This document shows positions 1 to 4,964 of a DNA stretch of 5,007 nt, in pieces. Below the pieces are notes generated by a model. That model made no database searches and was not told where the DNA came from. It saw only the letters and a program-made list of their open reading frames with translations. Position numbers and translations under genes: made by a program. Origin of the DNA: Fusobacteriaceae bacterium (lineage in GTDB: Bacteria; Fusobacteriota; Fusobacteriia; Fusobacteriales; Fusobacteriaceae); assembly GCA_030625925.1 (NCBI GenBank), contig DAOUPY010000153.1, positions 1 through 5,007 of the forward strand, given 5' to 3'. Within the stretch, counting starts at the first letter, position 1. Each line of letters begins with the position of its first letter.

Positions 1-23
1 TAAATATTTGTCATAAATAAAAT

Positions 24-668
24 TTATTTATCTCCATTCCATTCCGAGTGAAAATTTTCCAAAAATTCTTCCATTACCCTGTGTCTGTTTTGAGCTTTTT
101 TATAGCCTGTTTTAGTATTCATCCTGTCTTTCAACAGCAGCAGTTTTTCATAAAAATGACTTATTGTATCTTCACTATCTTCTATCTCCAGATTACAATC
201 TGGATTATACATAACTCTTTTTTTATATCCGCCATATGCAAAAGTTCTCCCTATGCCTATGGCTCCTATGGCATCTAATCTGTCTGCATCCTGCACTATC
301 TCACCCTCGATAGTTTCCATCTTATGTTTATTTTTTCCACCCTTAAAGGATATATTATTAGCTATATAAACTACATGTTCTATTATTTCATTCTGCACTC
401 CTAACTCCATCAAAAAATTACTTATGATCTCCTTTCTATCTTTGTCACTGTATCCAAATTTATGATCTGCTACATCATGGAGGAGGGCACCTAATTCAAC
501 CACAAAAACATCTATATTCCCCTCATAAAAGGTCTCTTCTTTCTCAGCTATATCGAGAGCATTGTTGTAGACCCTTACAATATGCCACCAATCGTGGCCA
601 GAGCCTTCACCTTCTAATTTTGCCTTCACAAATTCTTTGGTTTTTTTTACAATTAATTTTCGATTCAT
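24..668 (-). CDS. HD-domain phosphohydrolase, YpgQ/YedJ type (probable nucleotide pyrophosphohydrolase)
   Basis: Cytosolic, metal-dependent hydrolase of the HD superfamily, 214 residues from the chosen ATG. The HD signature is complete: GHDWWHIVRV near residues 24-33 (first metal His, H29), LLHDVADHKF with the H64-D65 pair, and QDADRLDAIGAIGIGR at 126-141 with the distal Asp (D127 or D129). This spacing, the DADRLDA block and the length match B. subtilis YpgQ and E. coli YedJ. YpgQ has been reported to cleave (d)NTPs to (d)NMP and pyrophosphate; applying that activity here is inference. The frame is open to a GTG at 677, but the ATG at 668 is preferred because AGGAG lies 8 nt before it, whereas the same AGGAG overlaps the GTG. 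There is no signal peptide or membrane segment. A terminator separates it from deoC, so it is probably its own transcription unit. Family assignment is firm; substrate is not known. Confidence 0.88.
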   Translation of the reverse strand: MNRKLIVKKTKEFVKAKLEGEGSGHDWWHIVRVYNNALDIAEKEETFYEGNIDVFVVELGALLHDVADHKFGYSDKDRKEIISNFLMELGVQNEIIEHVVYIANNISFKGGKNKHKMETIEGEIVQDADRLDAIGAIGIGRTFAYGGYKKRVMYNPDCNLEIEDSEDTISHFYEKLLLLKDRMNTKTGYKKAQNRHRVMEEFLENFHSEWNGDK

Positions 669-674
669 CCTCAA

Positions 675-681
675 CACTCCT
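675..681 (-). promoter_or_regulatory. Ribosome binding site that decides the start of the HD hydrolase
   Basis: The minus strand reads AGGAGTG here. AGGAG (681-677) is 8 nt upstream of the ATG at 668-666 but overlaps the in-frame GTG at 677-675. The GTG therefore has no usable Shine-Dalgarno, and the ATG is the better start, removing three residues (MLR) from the longest reading frame. Confidence 0.7.
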
Positions 682-703
682 ACAGATAATTTTTTATATT
701 TTT

Positions 704-712
704 ATTCTAACA
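704..712 (-). promoter_or_regulatory. Candidate extended -10 promoter for the HD hydrolase
   Basis: The minus strand reads TGTTAGAAT: a TGn element (712-710) directly before a -10 hexamer TAGAAT (709-704), 5 of 6 to TATAAT. No convincing -35 hexamer lies 16-18 nt upstream, which is common for extended -10 promoters. Predicted transcription start is near 697, giving a leader of about 30 nt with the AGGAG in it. It lies downstream of the deoC terminator, where a promoter for this gene is needed. Confidence 0.4.
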
Positions 713-723
713 TATTTATGTTA
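708..723. repeat. 16-bp perfect inverted repeat overlapping the HD-hydrolase promoter (possible operator)
   Basis: TAACATA, two bases, TATGTTA: 7-bp arms at 708-714 and 717-723. One arm overlaps the TGn of the candidate -10 element, so a dimer bound here would block the promoter. No other copy was seen in the window and no regulator can be assigned. The region is AT-rich, so chance cannot be excluded. Confidence 0.4.
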
Positions 724-747
724 CTTCCATATAAAATAGTCTAAATT

Positions 748-779
748 AAAAAAGAATACTGTTTACAGTATTCTTTTTT
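748..779. terminator. Bidirectional intrinsic terminator between deoC and the HD hydrolase
   Basis: A 14-bp perfect stem pairs 748-761 with 766-779 around a 4-nt loop. The core is AGAATACTG/CAGTATTCT, flanked by A-runs on one side and T-runs on the other. On the minus strand the hairpin ends in TTTTTT, about 55 nt after the deoC stop, so it closes the deoC transcript and insulates the HD gene. The T-run on the plus strand allows function in that direction too, but no plus-strand gene precedes it. Confidence 0.85.
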
Positions 780-833
780 TAAATTTTATTCCCTGCCTTA
801 CGATTATATAATTAAATTTAAATTTAAAATTGT

Positions 834-1499
834 TTAGTATTCCCCTTCTTTGGCTTTTCCTGTGCTTACTAAACTGACACCAGAAGATGTTCCTAATCTA
901 GTTACTCCCATCTCGATATATCTCATGGCAGTCTCGATATCTCTTACTCCTCCAGCAGCTTTTATCTGTGCTTTATCCCCTACTACTTCCTTCATAAGAG
1001 CTACGTCTTCAAATGTAGATCCACCTGTTCCAAATCCTGTAGAAGTCTTTACAAAGTCTGCTCCTGCACTTACAGACAGCTCACAAGCTTTTCTTTTTTC
1101 TGCATCTGTCAGATAGCAGTTTTCATGGATAACTTTTAATACATGAGTTCCCATAGCTTCTTTTATCCCTCTGATCTCAGATTCTACCTCATCAAATTTT
1201 CCATCTTTTAAGAATCCAACATTCAATACCATGTCGATTTCATCTGCTCCATCTTCAATACATTTTTTAGTTTCAAATATCTTTGCATCTTTAGACATAG
1301 CTCCTAAAGGGAATCCTATTACTGCTGCAATTTTTACATCTGATCCCTCTAATTGCTTTTTAGCTAAAGGTACATACGATCCATTTACACATACTGAAAA
1401 AAAGTTATATTCACGAGCTTCCTTACATAATTTGATTATATCTGCCTCTGTAGTCGTTGCCTTTAATACTGTATGATCTATATACTTGTTTATTTCCAT
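834..1499 (-). CDS. deoC: Deoxyribose-phosphate aldolase (DERA)
   Basis: Class I aldolase, cytosolic TIM barrel, splitting 2-deoxyribose-5-phosphate into glyceraldehyde-3-phosphate and acetaldehyde, the last step of deoxynucleoside catabolism. All catalytic landmarks are present: D89 in DEIDMVLNVG (E. coli D102), the Schiff-base lysine K151 in FVKTSTGFGTGG (E. coli K167) and K180 in IKAAGGVRD (E. coli K201). The phosphate-binding GTSSGV loop is at 203-208, and the protein ends in Tyr, as E. coli DERA does. From the ATG at 1499 it is 221 residues, the usual bacterial length. The frame is open to 1556, but the extra 19 residues resemble nothing in the family, and GGAGGA sits 8 nt before the ATG. 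Slightly unusual: strand 5 reads VIHENC where many homologues read VIIETC. It follows pdp in the same direction after a 246-bp gap with no terminator, so co-transcription is likely but unproven; a terminator follows it. Confidence 0.97.
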   Translation of the reverse strand: MEINKYIDHTVLKATTTEADIIKLCKEAREYNFFSVCVNGSYVPLAKKQLEGSDVKIAAVIGFPLGAMSKDAKIFETKKCIEDGADEIDMVLNVGFLKDGKFDEVESEIRGIKEAMGTHVLKVIHENCYLTDAEKRKACELSVSAGADFVKTSTGFGTGGSTFEDVALMKEVVGDKAQIKAAGGVRDIETAMRYIEMGVTRLGTSSGVSLVSTGKAKEGEY

Positions 1500-1507
1500 G
1501 ATTTTAT

Positions 1508-1513
1508 TCCTCC
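1508..1513 (-). promoter_or_regulatory. Ribosome binding site that fixes the deoC start
   Basis: The minus strand reads GGAGGA, 8 nt before the ATG at 1499-1497. This strong site selects the start MEINKYIDHT rather than the codon at 1556, which lies inside the hexamer-repeat region. Confidence 0.85.
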
Positions 1514-1534
1514 ATTTTTTTGTTTTTGCCTTTA

Positions 1535-1722
1535 CACAAATCAAAATACCTGACACAGATTACACTAATGATATACGAGTATTAAATTTTCTTATAATTA
1601 GAAAAAAATTTAAATATATAACCCAATTTTCACAGATTAAATTCTTTTTTCTGTGTTAATTTTATTTAGATCTGTGAGATCTGTGCCAAAGAAATTATAC
1701 CTTTCATTCGTGCTAATTTGTG
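1535..1722. repeat. Cluster of degenerate CACAGA/TCTGTG hexamers filling the pdp-deoC gap
   Basis: The 246 bp between pdp and deoC hold no credible gene and no clear terminator. They contain hexamers in two mirrored runs. The left run reads CACAAA (1535), CACAGA (1554), CACTAA (1563), TACGAG (1574) and CACAGA (1631). The right run carries the opposite orientation: TCTGTG (1650, 1671, 1680), TTCGTG (1707) and TTTGTG (1717). Many neighbours are 9-11 bp apart. CACAGA at 1631-1636 and TCTGTG at 1650-1655 can form a 6-bp stem with a 13-nt loop. From memory, strings of this CACAGATTAACACGAATT type occur between genes in many unrelated bacteria; this looks like a decayed copy. Function is unknown. 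A deoC promoter might also lie here, but no convincing -35/-10 pair is visible. Confidence 0.55.
1668..1685. repeat. Perfect 9-bp tandem duplication
   Basis: AGATCTGTG is repeated twice head to tail (1668-1676 and 1677-1685) within the hexamer cluster. The two copies are exact and adjacent, so this is the best-preserved part of the cluster. It may reflect slippage or paired binding sites. Confidence 0.8.
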
Positions 1723-1745
1723 ACTAGTTTTTTTCCTTATATTCT

Positions 1746-3047
1746 TTATCCTATCATATCTAATATTGTCGGTATCTTTTCTACTTTTTCCACAGAGAAT
1801 ACAAACGCACCTCTTAAAGTTTCTAAAATCTCGTCTCTCATGTTGTTTTGATGGTATAGAGTTAAAATAGCTTCCCCTTCTTCAAATTGGTCTCCTACCT
1901 TCTTATGCATTATTAACCCAACTGAATGATCAATTATATCATCCTTTGTAGCCCTTCCTGCTCCTAACATCATAGCAGCCTTACCTATTTTTTCAGCATC
2001 AATATGTTTTATATACCCAGCCTCATCTACATTGAATTCAAAAGTTTCTGTAGCTATATTAAGCAGTGAATAGTCATCACAGATATCTGGATTCCCGCCG
2101 CTGCCTTTTATGAATTTTTTCAACATTTTCAGAGCTTCTCCATTTTCTATAACCTCTTTTACCTTTTCGATTCCCTCTTCCAGTGTTTTTACATCCCCTT
2201 TTAATATCAAGGCTTGTGCTCCCAATACTTCCACTAGATAAGTGAAGTCCTCTGGTCCGTTTCCTTTTAGAGTTTCCACAGCTTCCACTATTTCCAATGA
2301 GTTCCCTACAGCATTCCCCAATGGTTCATCCATATTAGTCAGCATACATACGATATTTCTATCAAATGCCTTACCTAAATCATACATCGTTTGAGCCAAT
2401 TTACGTGCTTCTGTGAGATCTTTCATAAATGCTCCAGATCCTACTTTTACATCCAAAATTATTGCATCTGCATGAACTGCCAATTTTTTACTCATTATAG
2501 AGCTGGCAATAAGTGGAATACTCGATACAGTAGCTGTAACATCTCTAAGTGCATACAGTTTTTTATCCAAAGGAACTATTGTATCTGCCTGTCCCATGAG
2601 TCCTGTTCCTGTCTCATTTACTATTTTTATTAATTCCTCTTTTGAATTACTAAATTTAAACCCTTTGATAGACTCAAATTTATCTATAGTTCCACCGGTA
2701 TGACCTAAGCCTTTACCAGATAATTTTGCCGTTCCCATTCCTAGTGCTCCAAATATAGGAGCTAATGCGATAGTTGTTTTATCTCCTACGCCTCCTGTAG
2801 AATGTTTGTCTATCAAGAACTTATCTACACCTGGAAAATCTATTGTTTCACCTGAATCTATCATAGTTTCTGTGAACACTTTTAATTCCTCTGTAGTCAT
2901 TCCATTAAAATAAACAGCCATTAAAAAAGATGCAATTTGATAATCTGGTACTTCTCCTGCCTGATAATTTTCTAATAAAAATCTTATCTCCTCATCGGTT
3001 AAAATTTCTTTTTCCCTTTTCTTTTGGATAATGTCAACTATTCTCAT
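1746..3047 (-). CDS. pdp: Pyrimidine-nucleoside phosphorylase
   Basis: Phosphorolysis of uridine, deoxyuridine and thymidine to the free base plus (deoxy)ribose-1-phosphate; a cytosolic homodimer in the family. The 433 residues equal the length of the Bacillus enzymes and align end to end: the alpha N-terminal domain (about 1-65, plus 163-193), the glycine-rich alpha/beta phosphate domain and a C-terminal PYNP_C domain (about 345-420, GLIMHKKVGD). Phosphate-site motifs are KHSTGGVGD (81-89; K81, S83) and GLGHTGGT (113-120). The pyrimidine-site residues R168, S183 and K187 are present in YALRDVTAT and ASSIMSKK. K108 (AKLSG) matches the broad-specificity Bacillus enzyme; E. coli thymidine phosphorylase has Met there, so I call pdp rather than deoA. 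The ATG follows AGGGAGG (3060-3054) with 6 nt spacing. It is divergent from the YeiL-like regulator and upstream of deoC. No residue is missing. Confidence 0.97.
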   Translation of the reverse strand: MRIVDIIQKKREKEILTDEEIRFLLENYQAGEVPDYQIASFLMAVYFNGMTTEELKVFTETMIDSGETIDFPGVDKFLIDKHSTGGVGDKTTIALAPIFGALGMGTAKLSGKGLGHTGGTIDKFESIKGFKFSNSKEELIKIVNETGTGLMGQADTIVPLDKKLYALRDVTATVSSIPLIASSIMSKKLAVHADAIILDVKVGSGAFMKDLTEARKLAQTMYDLGKAFDRNIVCMLTNMDEPLGNAVGNSLEIVEAVETLKGNGPEDFTYLVEVLGAQALILKGDVKTLEEGIEKVKEVIENGEALKMLKKFIKGSGGNPDICDDYSLLNIATETFEFNVDEAGYIKHIDAEKIGKAAMMLGAGRATKDDIIDHSVGLIMHKKVGDQFEEGEAILTLYHQNNMRDEILETLRGAFVFSVEKVEKIPTILDMIG

Positions 3048-3083
3048 TTTTAGCCTCCCTATATTATACAGCTATTCCTATAT

Positions 3084-3089
3084 ATTATA
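3084..3089 (-). promoter_or_regulatory. Candidate -10 hexamer for pdp
   Basis: The minus strand reads TATAAT exactly, 37 nt upstream of the pdp start and in front of the ribosome binding site. No good -35 box is found at the right distance, although TTGAGA lies farther upstream at 3144-3139. A second TATAAT at 3068-3063 is too close to the ribosome binding site to serve. Given the AT richness, this is only a candidate. Confidence 0.35.
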
Positions 3090-3126
3090 ACTTATATTCC
3101 CTTTTTTTCCTCTTTAATCATTATTA

Positions 3127-3146
3127 TTTTGATTTTCTTCTCAAAA
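3127..3146. promoter_or_regulatory. Inverted repeat with CRP/FNR-type spacing (candidate operator) in the pdp-regulator intergenic region
   Basis: TTTTGA at 3127-3132 and TCAAAA at 3141-3146 form a dyad with an 8-bp centre. Written with 5-bp half-sites it is TTGAT, six bases, CTCAA, a 16-bp site with the same geometry as a CRP site and FNR-like half-site bases. It covers the -35 box of the regulator gene, so the regulator may repress itself, and it lies upstream of divergent pdp. Binding by this protein is inference. Confidence 0.35.
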
Positions 3147-3157
3147 TATGATATAAA
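3129..3157 (+). promoter_or_regulatory. Sigma-70-type extended -10 promoter of the YeiL-like regulator
   Basis: The -35 box TTGATT (3129-3134), a 17-bp spacer and the -10 box TATAAA (3152-3157) are in place, with a TG one base before the -10 (3149-3150). Transcription should begin near 3164, giving a leader of about 42 nt with GGAGGAG at 3194-3200. The -10 and start site lie in a perfect 14-bp palindrome (3152-3165). Confidence 0.6.
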
Positions 3158-3205
3158 ATTTTATAAGTTAATTATAGGACAGGTGGCAGAAATGGAGGAG
3201 AATAG

Positions 3206-3862
3206 ATGAAAAATAGTCAAATTATTAAAAATTTCATAGACACATACGGACTGGATAATTTGTTTTCCAAGGAAAACATCAATTTATTTAATTTAAAGAA
3301 ATACTCTAAGGGAGAAAATATCCTCAACGCCAAAGATGAAGTAAAACATATATATTTTATTGTCTCTGGAGGAGTTGATATCCACTCTTTTTTAGCCAGC
3401 GGCAGGGGTATATTCATAAATAAATTATCCCCGCCAGAAATATTTGGAGATGTAGAATATTTAGGAGAAACTTCCATGTTATTTGATGTAATTGCCAATT
3501 CTGACAGCACTCTTATTATGAGTATCTCATTTAAGTCCATCGAAACGTATTTAAAGGATAACTCTCAGCTATGGAGATTTTTAGGTGCGGCTTCTACCCG
3601 GAAATTATTAAAAACAAACAGTGCTATCCTCTTAAAAGAGGGATTTAACCTGAAAAACATCTTAGCCCTTCACCTAGTTCAAAATGACCACCTTATCAAT
3701 TTTAAATCTTTAAATGAACTATCTAAAGAATTAAACGTCAGTTATCGAAATTTGACCAGGATCATAAAATTTTTTACAGATTCAGGATTGATAAAAAAAG
3801 ATCGAAGGAGTATCTCTACCCTGGACGAGGCGGCAATGAAAAAATATGCTAAAGAGATATAA
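3206..3862 (+). CDS. CRP/FNR-family transcriptional regulator, YeiL-like
   Basis: DNA-binding regulator of 218 residues. The N-terminal cyclic-nucleotide-binding-type beta-roll spans about 20-110 (KGENILNAKDEVKHIYFIVSG, then EIFGDVEYLG at 78-87). A dimerisation helix covers about 111-145, and a C-terminal winged helix-turn-helix about 148-206 with LNELSKELNVSYRNLTRII at 169-187. R181 and R185 lie in the recognition helix. Length and the motifs GDVEYLG and LNVSYRNL resemble E. coli YeiL (GEIELI, LGVSYRHL). In the ligand cassette the positions of CRP R82-S83 appear to be L92-F93, so cAMP binding is unlikely. The protein has no cysteine, so there is no Cys-ligated Fe-S cluster as in FNR. The ATG follows GGAGGAG with 5 nt spacing. 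It is divergent from pdp and convergent with the lipoprotein gene, so a role in nucleoside catabolism is likely. The ligand is unknown. Confidence 0.88.
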   Translation: MKNSQIIKNFIDTYGLDNLFSKENINLFNLKKYSKGENILNAKDEVKHIYFIVSGGVDIHSFLASGRGIFINKLSPPEIFGDVEYLGETSMLFDVIANSDSTLIMSISFKSIETYLKDNSQLWRFLGAASTRKLLKTNSAILLKEGFNLKNILALHLVQNDHLINFKSLNELSKELNVSYRNLTRIIKFFTDSGLIKKDRRSISTLDEAAMKKYAKEI

Positions 3863-3920
3863 GGTCTTCTATATTTAGTATAAATCTATGACGAGATTCA
3901 CTTTTATAATTTCCTAAACA

Positions 3921-3958
3921 AAATAAAAAATCCTCCAAAATTGGAGGATTTTTTATTT
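3921..3958. terminator. Bidirectional intrinsic terminator between the regulator and the lipoprotein gene
   Basis: A 17-bp perfect stem pairs 3921-3937 with 3942-3958, with core TCCTCCA/TGGAGGA, an AAAT loop and A/T runs on both sides. Read on the plus strand it ends in TTTTTTATTTATTTT and stops the regulator transcript. Read on the minus strand it ends in TTTTTTATTT and stops the lipoprotein transcript. Its edge overlaps the lipoprotein stop codon (3959-3957), so the two convergent genes share one compact terminator. Confidence 0.92.
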
Positions 3959-4964
3959 ATTTTATTTCAATCTTTCCTGAAATAAGATCTTTCTTTATTT
4001 GTTCTAATTTAGCTAAATTTTCCTCTCCAATAATTTCTTTAGAAAATTCAAAATTAGTAGTTCCCATCCCATTTTCTTTTAATCCTAAAACATTTATTCC
4101 AGCTGTAAAGTTTCCAGCTAAGCCCTCTGAAGCAGCATTAAATACTGATACATCTACTCTCTTTAAGATTGAAGTTAAGATTTTTCCTTCTACTTCTCCA
4201 TCTTGGTTTGAATCTACACCGATTCCATATAAATCTTCTCTACCTTTTATAGCTTCCATAACTCCTCTACCAGACCCGCCTGCTACTGTAAAGAGAACGT
4301 CCACACCGTTTTCTGCCATTGATATAGCCAATTCTTTTGCTCTTGCAGGGTCATTGAATGGATTACTTCCACCAACGTATATATCCTTTACTTCAATATT
4401 TGGATCCATATAAAGCGCTCCCTGCTCATACCCTTCATAAAAACTCTTTATTACTGGAGCGTCTACTGCCCCTACAAATCCCAATGAATTATTTTTACTT
4501 ACCATCTGTCCTACAACTCCAGCTAAGAAAGACCCTTCTTTTTGGTTAAAGATTATAGATTTTACATTTGGCAGATCTACAACTGAATCTATAATTACAA
4601 AATTACTTCCTGGATACTCTTTCGCTACCTTTTCAATACCTTTTTCAGCATCAAAACTTACACCGATTATAAGGTCATAATTTGCCTCTGCGAATTCCGT
4701 AAAAAATTGATCAAATTCTGAAAGAGTCGTAGGCTCTACATATTTAATTTTTACACCTAATTCTTTTTCCGCTTTTTTCAGTCCTTCATAAGCTGAATCA
4801 CTAAAAGATTTATCTCCTAGTCCACCTAAACCAAGTACTATTCCTACTTTATAATCAACTTTTTTTACACCTTCATTTACAGCGTTTTTAGAGTCTTCTC
4901 CTTTTCCACATGCAGTCAATAAGATCAAGCTTAAACCCATTAAAAATAACATTATTCTTTTCAT
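3957..4964 (-). CDS. BMP-family nucleoside-binding lipoprotein (PnrA/TmpC type)
   Basis: Substrate-binding lipoprotein of the basic-membrane-protein family, whose studied members (Treponema PnrA/TmpC) bind purine nucleosides for an ABC importer. The N-terminus has a lipoprotein signal: a short basic start, a hydrophobic stretch at residues 4-16 and lipobox LTAC with acylated C19; +2 is Gly. The mature part is a two-lobed type I periplasmic-binding fold. Family motifs are LGGLGDKSFSDSAYEGL (46-62), LIIGVSF (98-104), FNQKEGSFLAGVVG (139-152), GFVGAVDAP (162-170), VLFTVAGGSGRGV (223-235) and GIGVDSNQDG (247-256), with ligand candidates D251 and K268. The length of 335 is normal. AGGAGG (4979-4974) precedes the ATG by 9 nt. 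A terminator directly follows, so partner ATPase and permease genes must lie upstream beyond the edge or elsewhere. Nucleoside class (purine or pyrimidine) is uncertain; the pdp-deoC context favours nucleosides in general. Confidence 0.92.
   Translation of the reverse strand: MKRIMLFLMGLSLILLTACGKGEDSKNAVNEGVKKVDYKVGIVLGLGGLGDKSFSDSAYEGLKKAEKELGVKIKYVEPTTLSEFDQFFTEFAEANYDLIIGVSFDAEKGIEKVAKEYPGSNFVIIDSVVDLPNVKSIIFNQKEGSFLAGVVGQMVSKNNSLGFVGAVDAPVIKSFYEGYEQGALYMDPNIEVKDIYVGGSNPFNDPARAKELAISMAENGVDVLFTVAGGSGRGVMEAIKGREDLYGIGVDSNQDGEVEGKILTSILKRVDVSVFNAASEGLAGNFTAGINVLGLKENGMGTTNFEFSKEIIGEENLAKLEQIKKDLISGKIEIK

Noticed and set aside
1..23. Possible start of another minus-strand gene after the HD hydrolase (ATG at 12-10)
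   Set aside because: No ribosome binding site precedes it and only three codons are visible before the window ends.
669..677. GTG start for the HD hydrolase
   Set aside because: The only Shine-Dalgarno overlaps the GTG itself and is well spaced for the ATG at 668.
1500..1556. N-terminal extension of DeoC by 19 residues (MSGILICVKAK...)
   Set aside because: It lies in the hexamer-repeat leader, has no ribosome binding site and resembles nothing in DERA. The ATG at 1499 has GGAGGA at ideal spacing and starts with the family's IDHT motif.
1587..1605. TTTTCT...AGAAAA hairpin as a terminator between pdp and deoC
   Set aside because: Only a 6-bp, almost GC-free stem with a 7-nt loop and no clear T-run; too weak to call.
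1630..1677. TCACA and TGTGA words as CRP sites upstream of deoC
   Set aside because: The half-sites are not in the TGTGA-N6-TCACA arrangement; they are by-products of the CACAGA/TCTGTG hexamers.
3217..3540. 107-codon minus-strand open frame inside the regulator gene
   Set aside because: It is the antisense of a well-supported CRP-family gene and has no recognisable domain.
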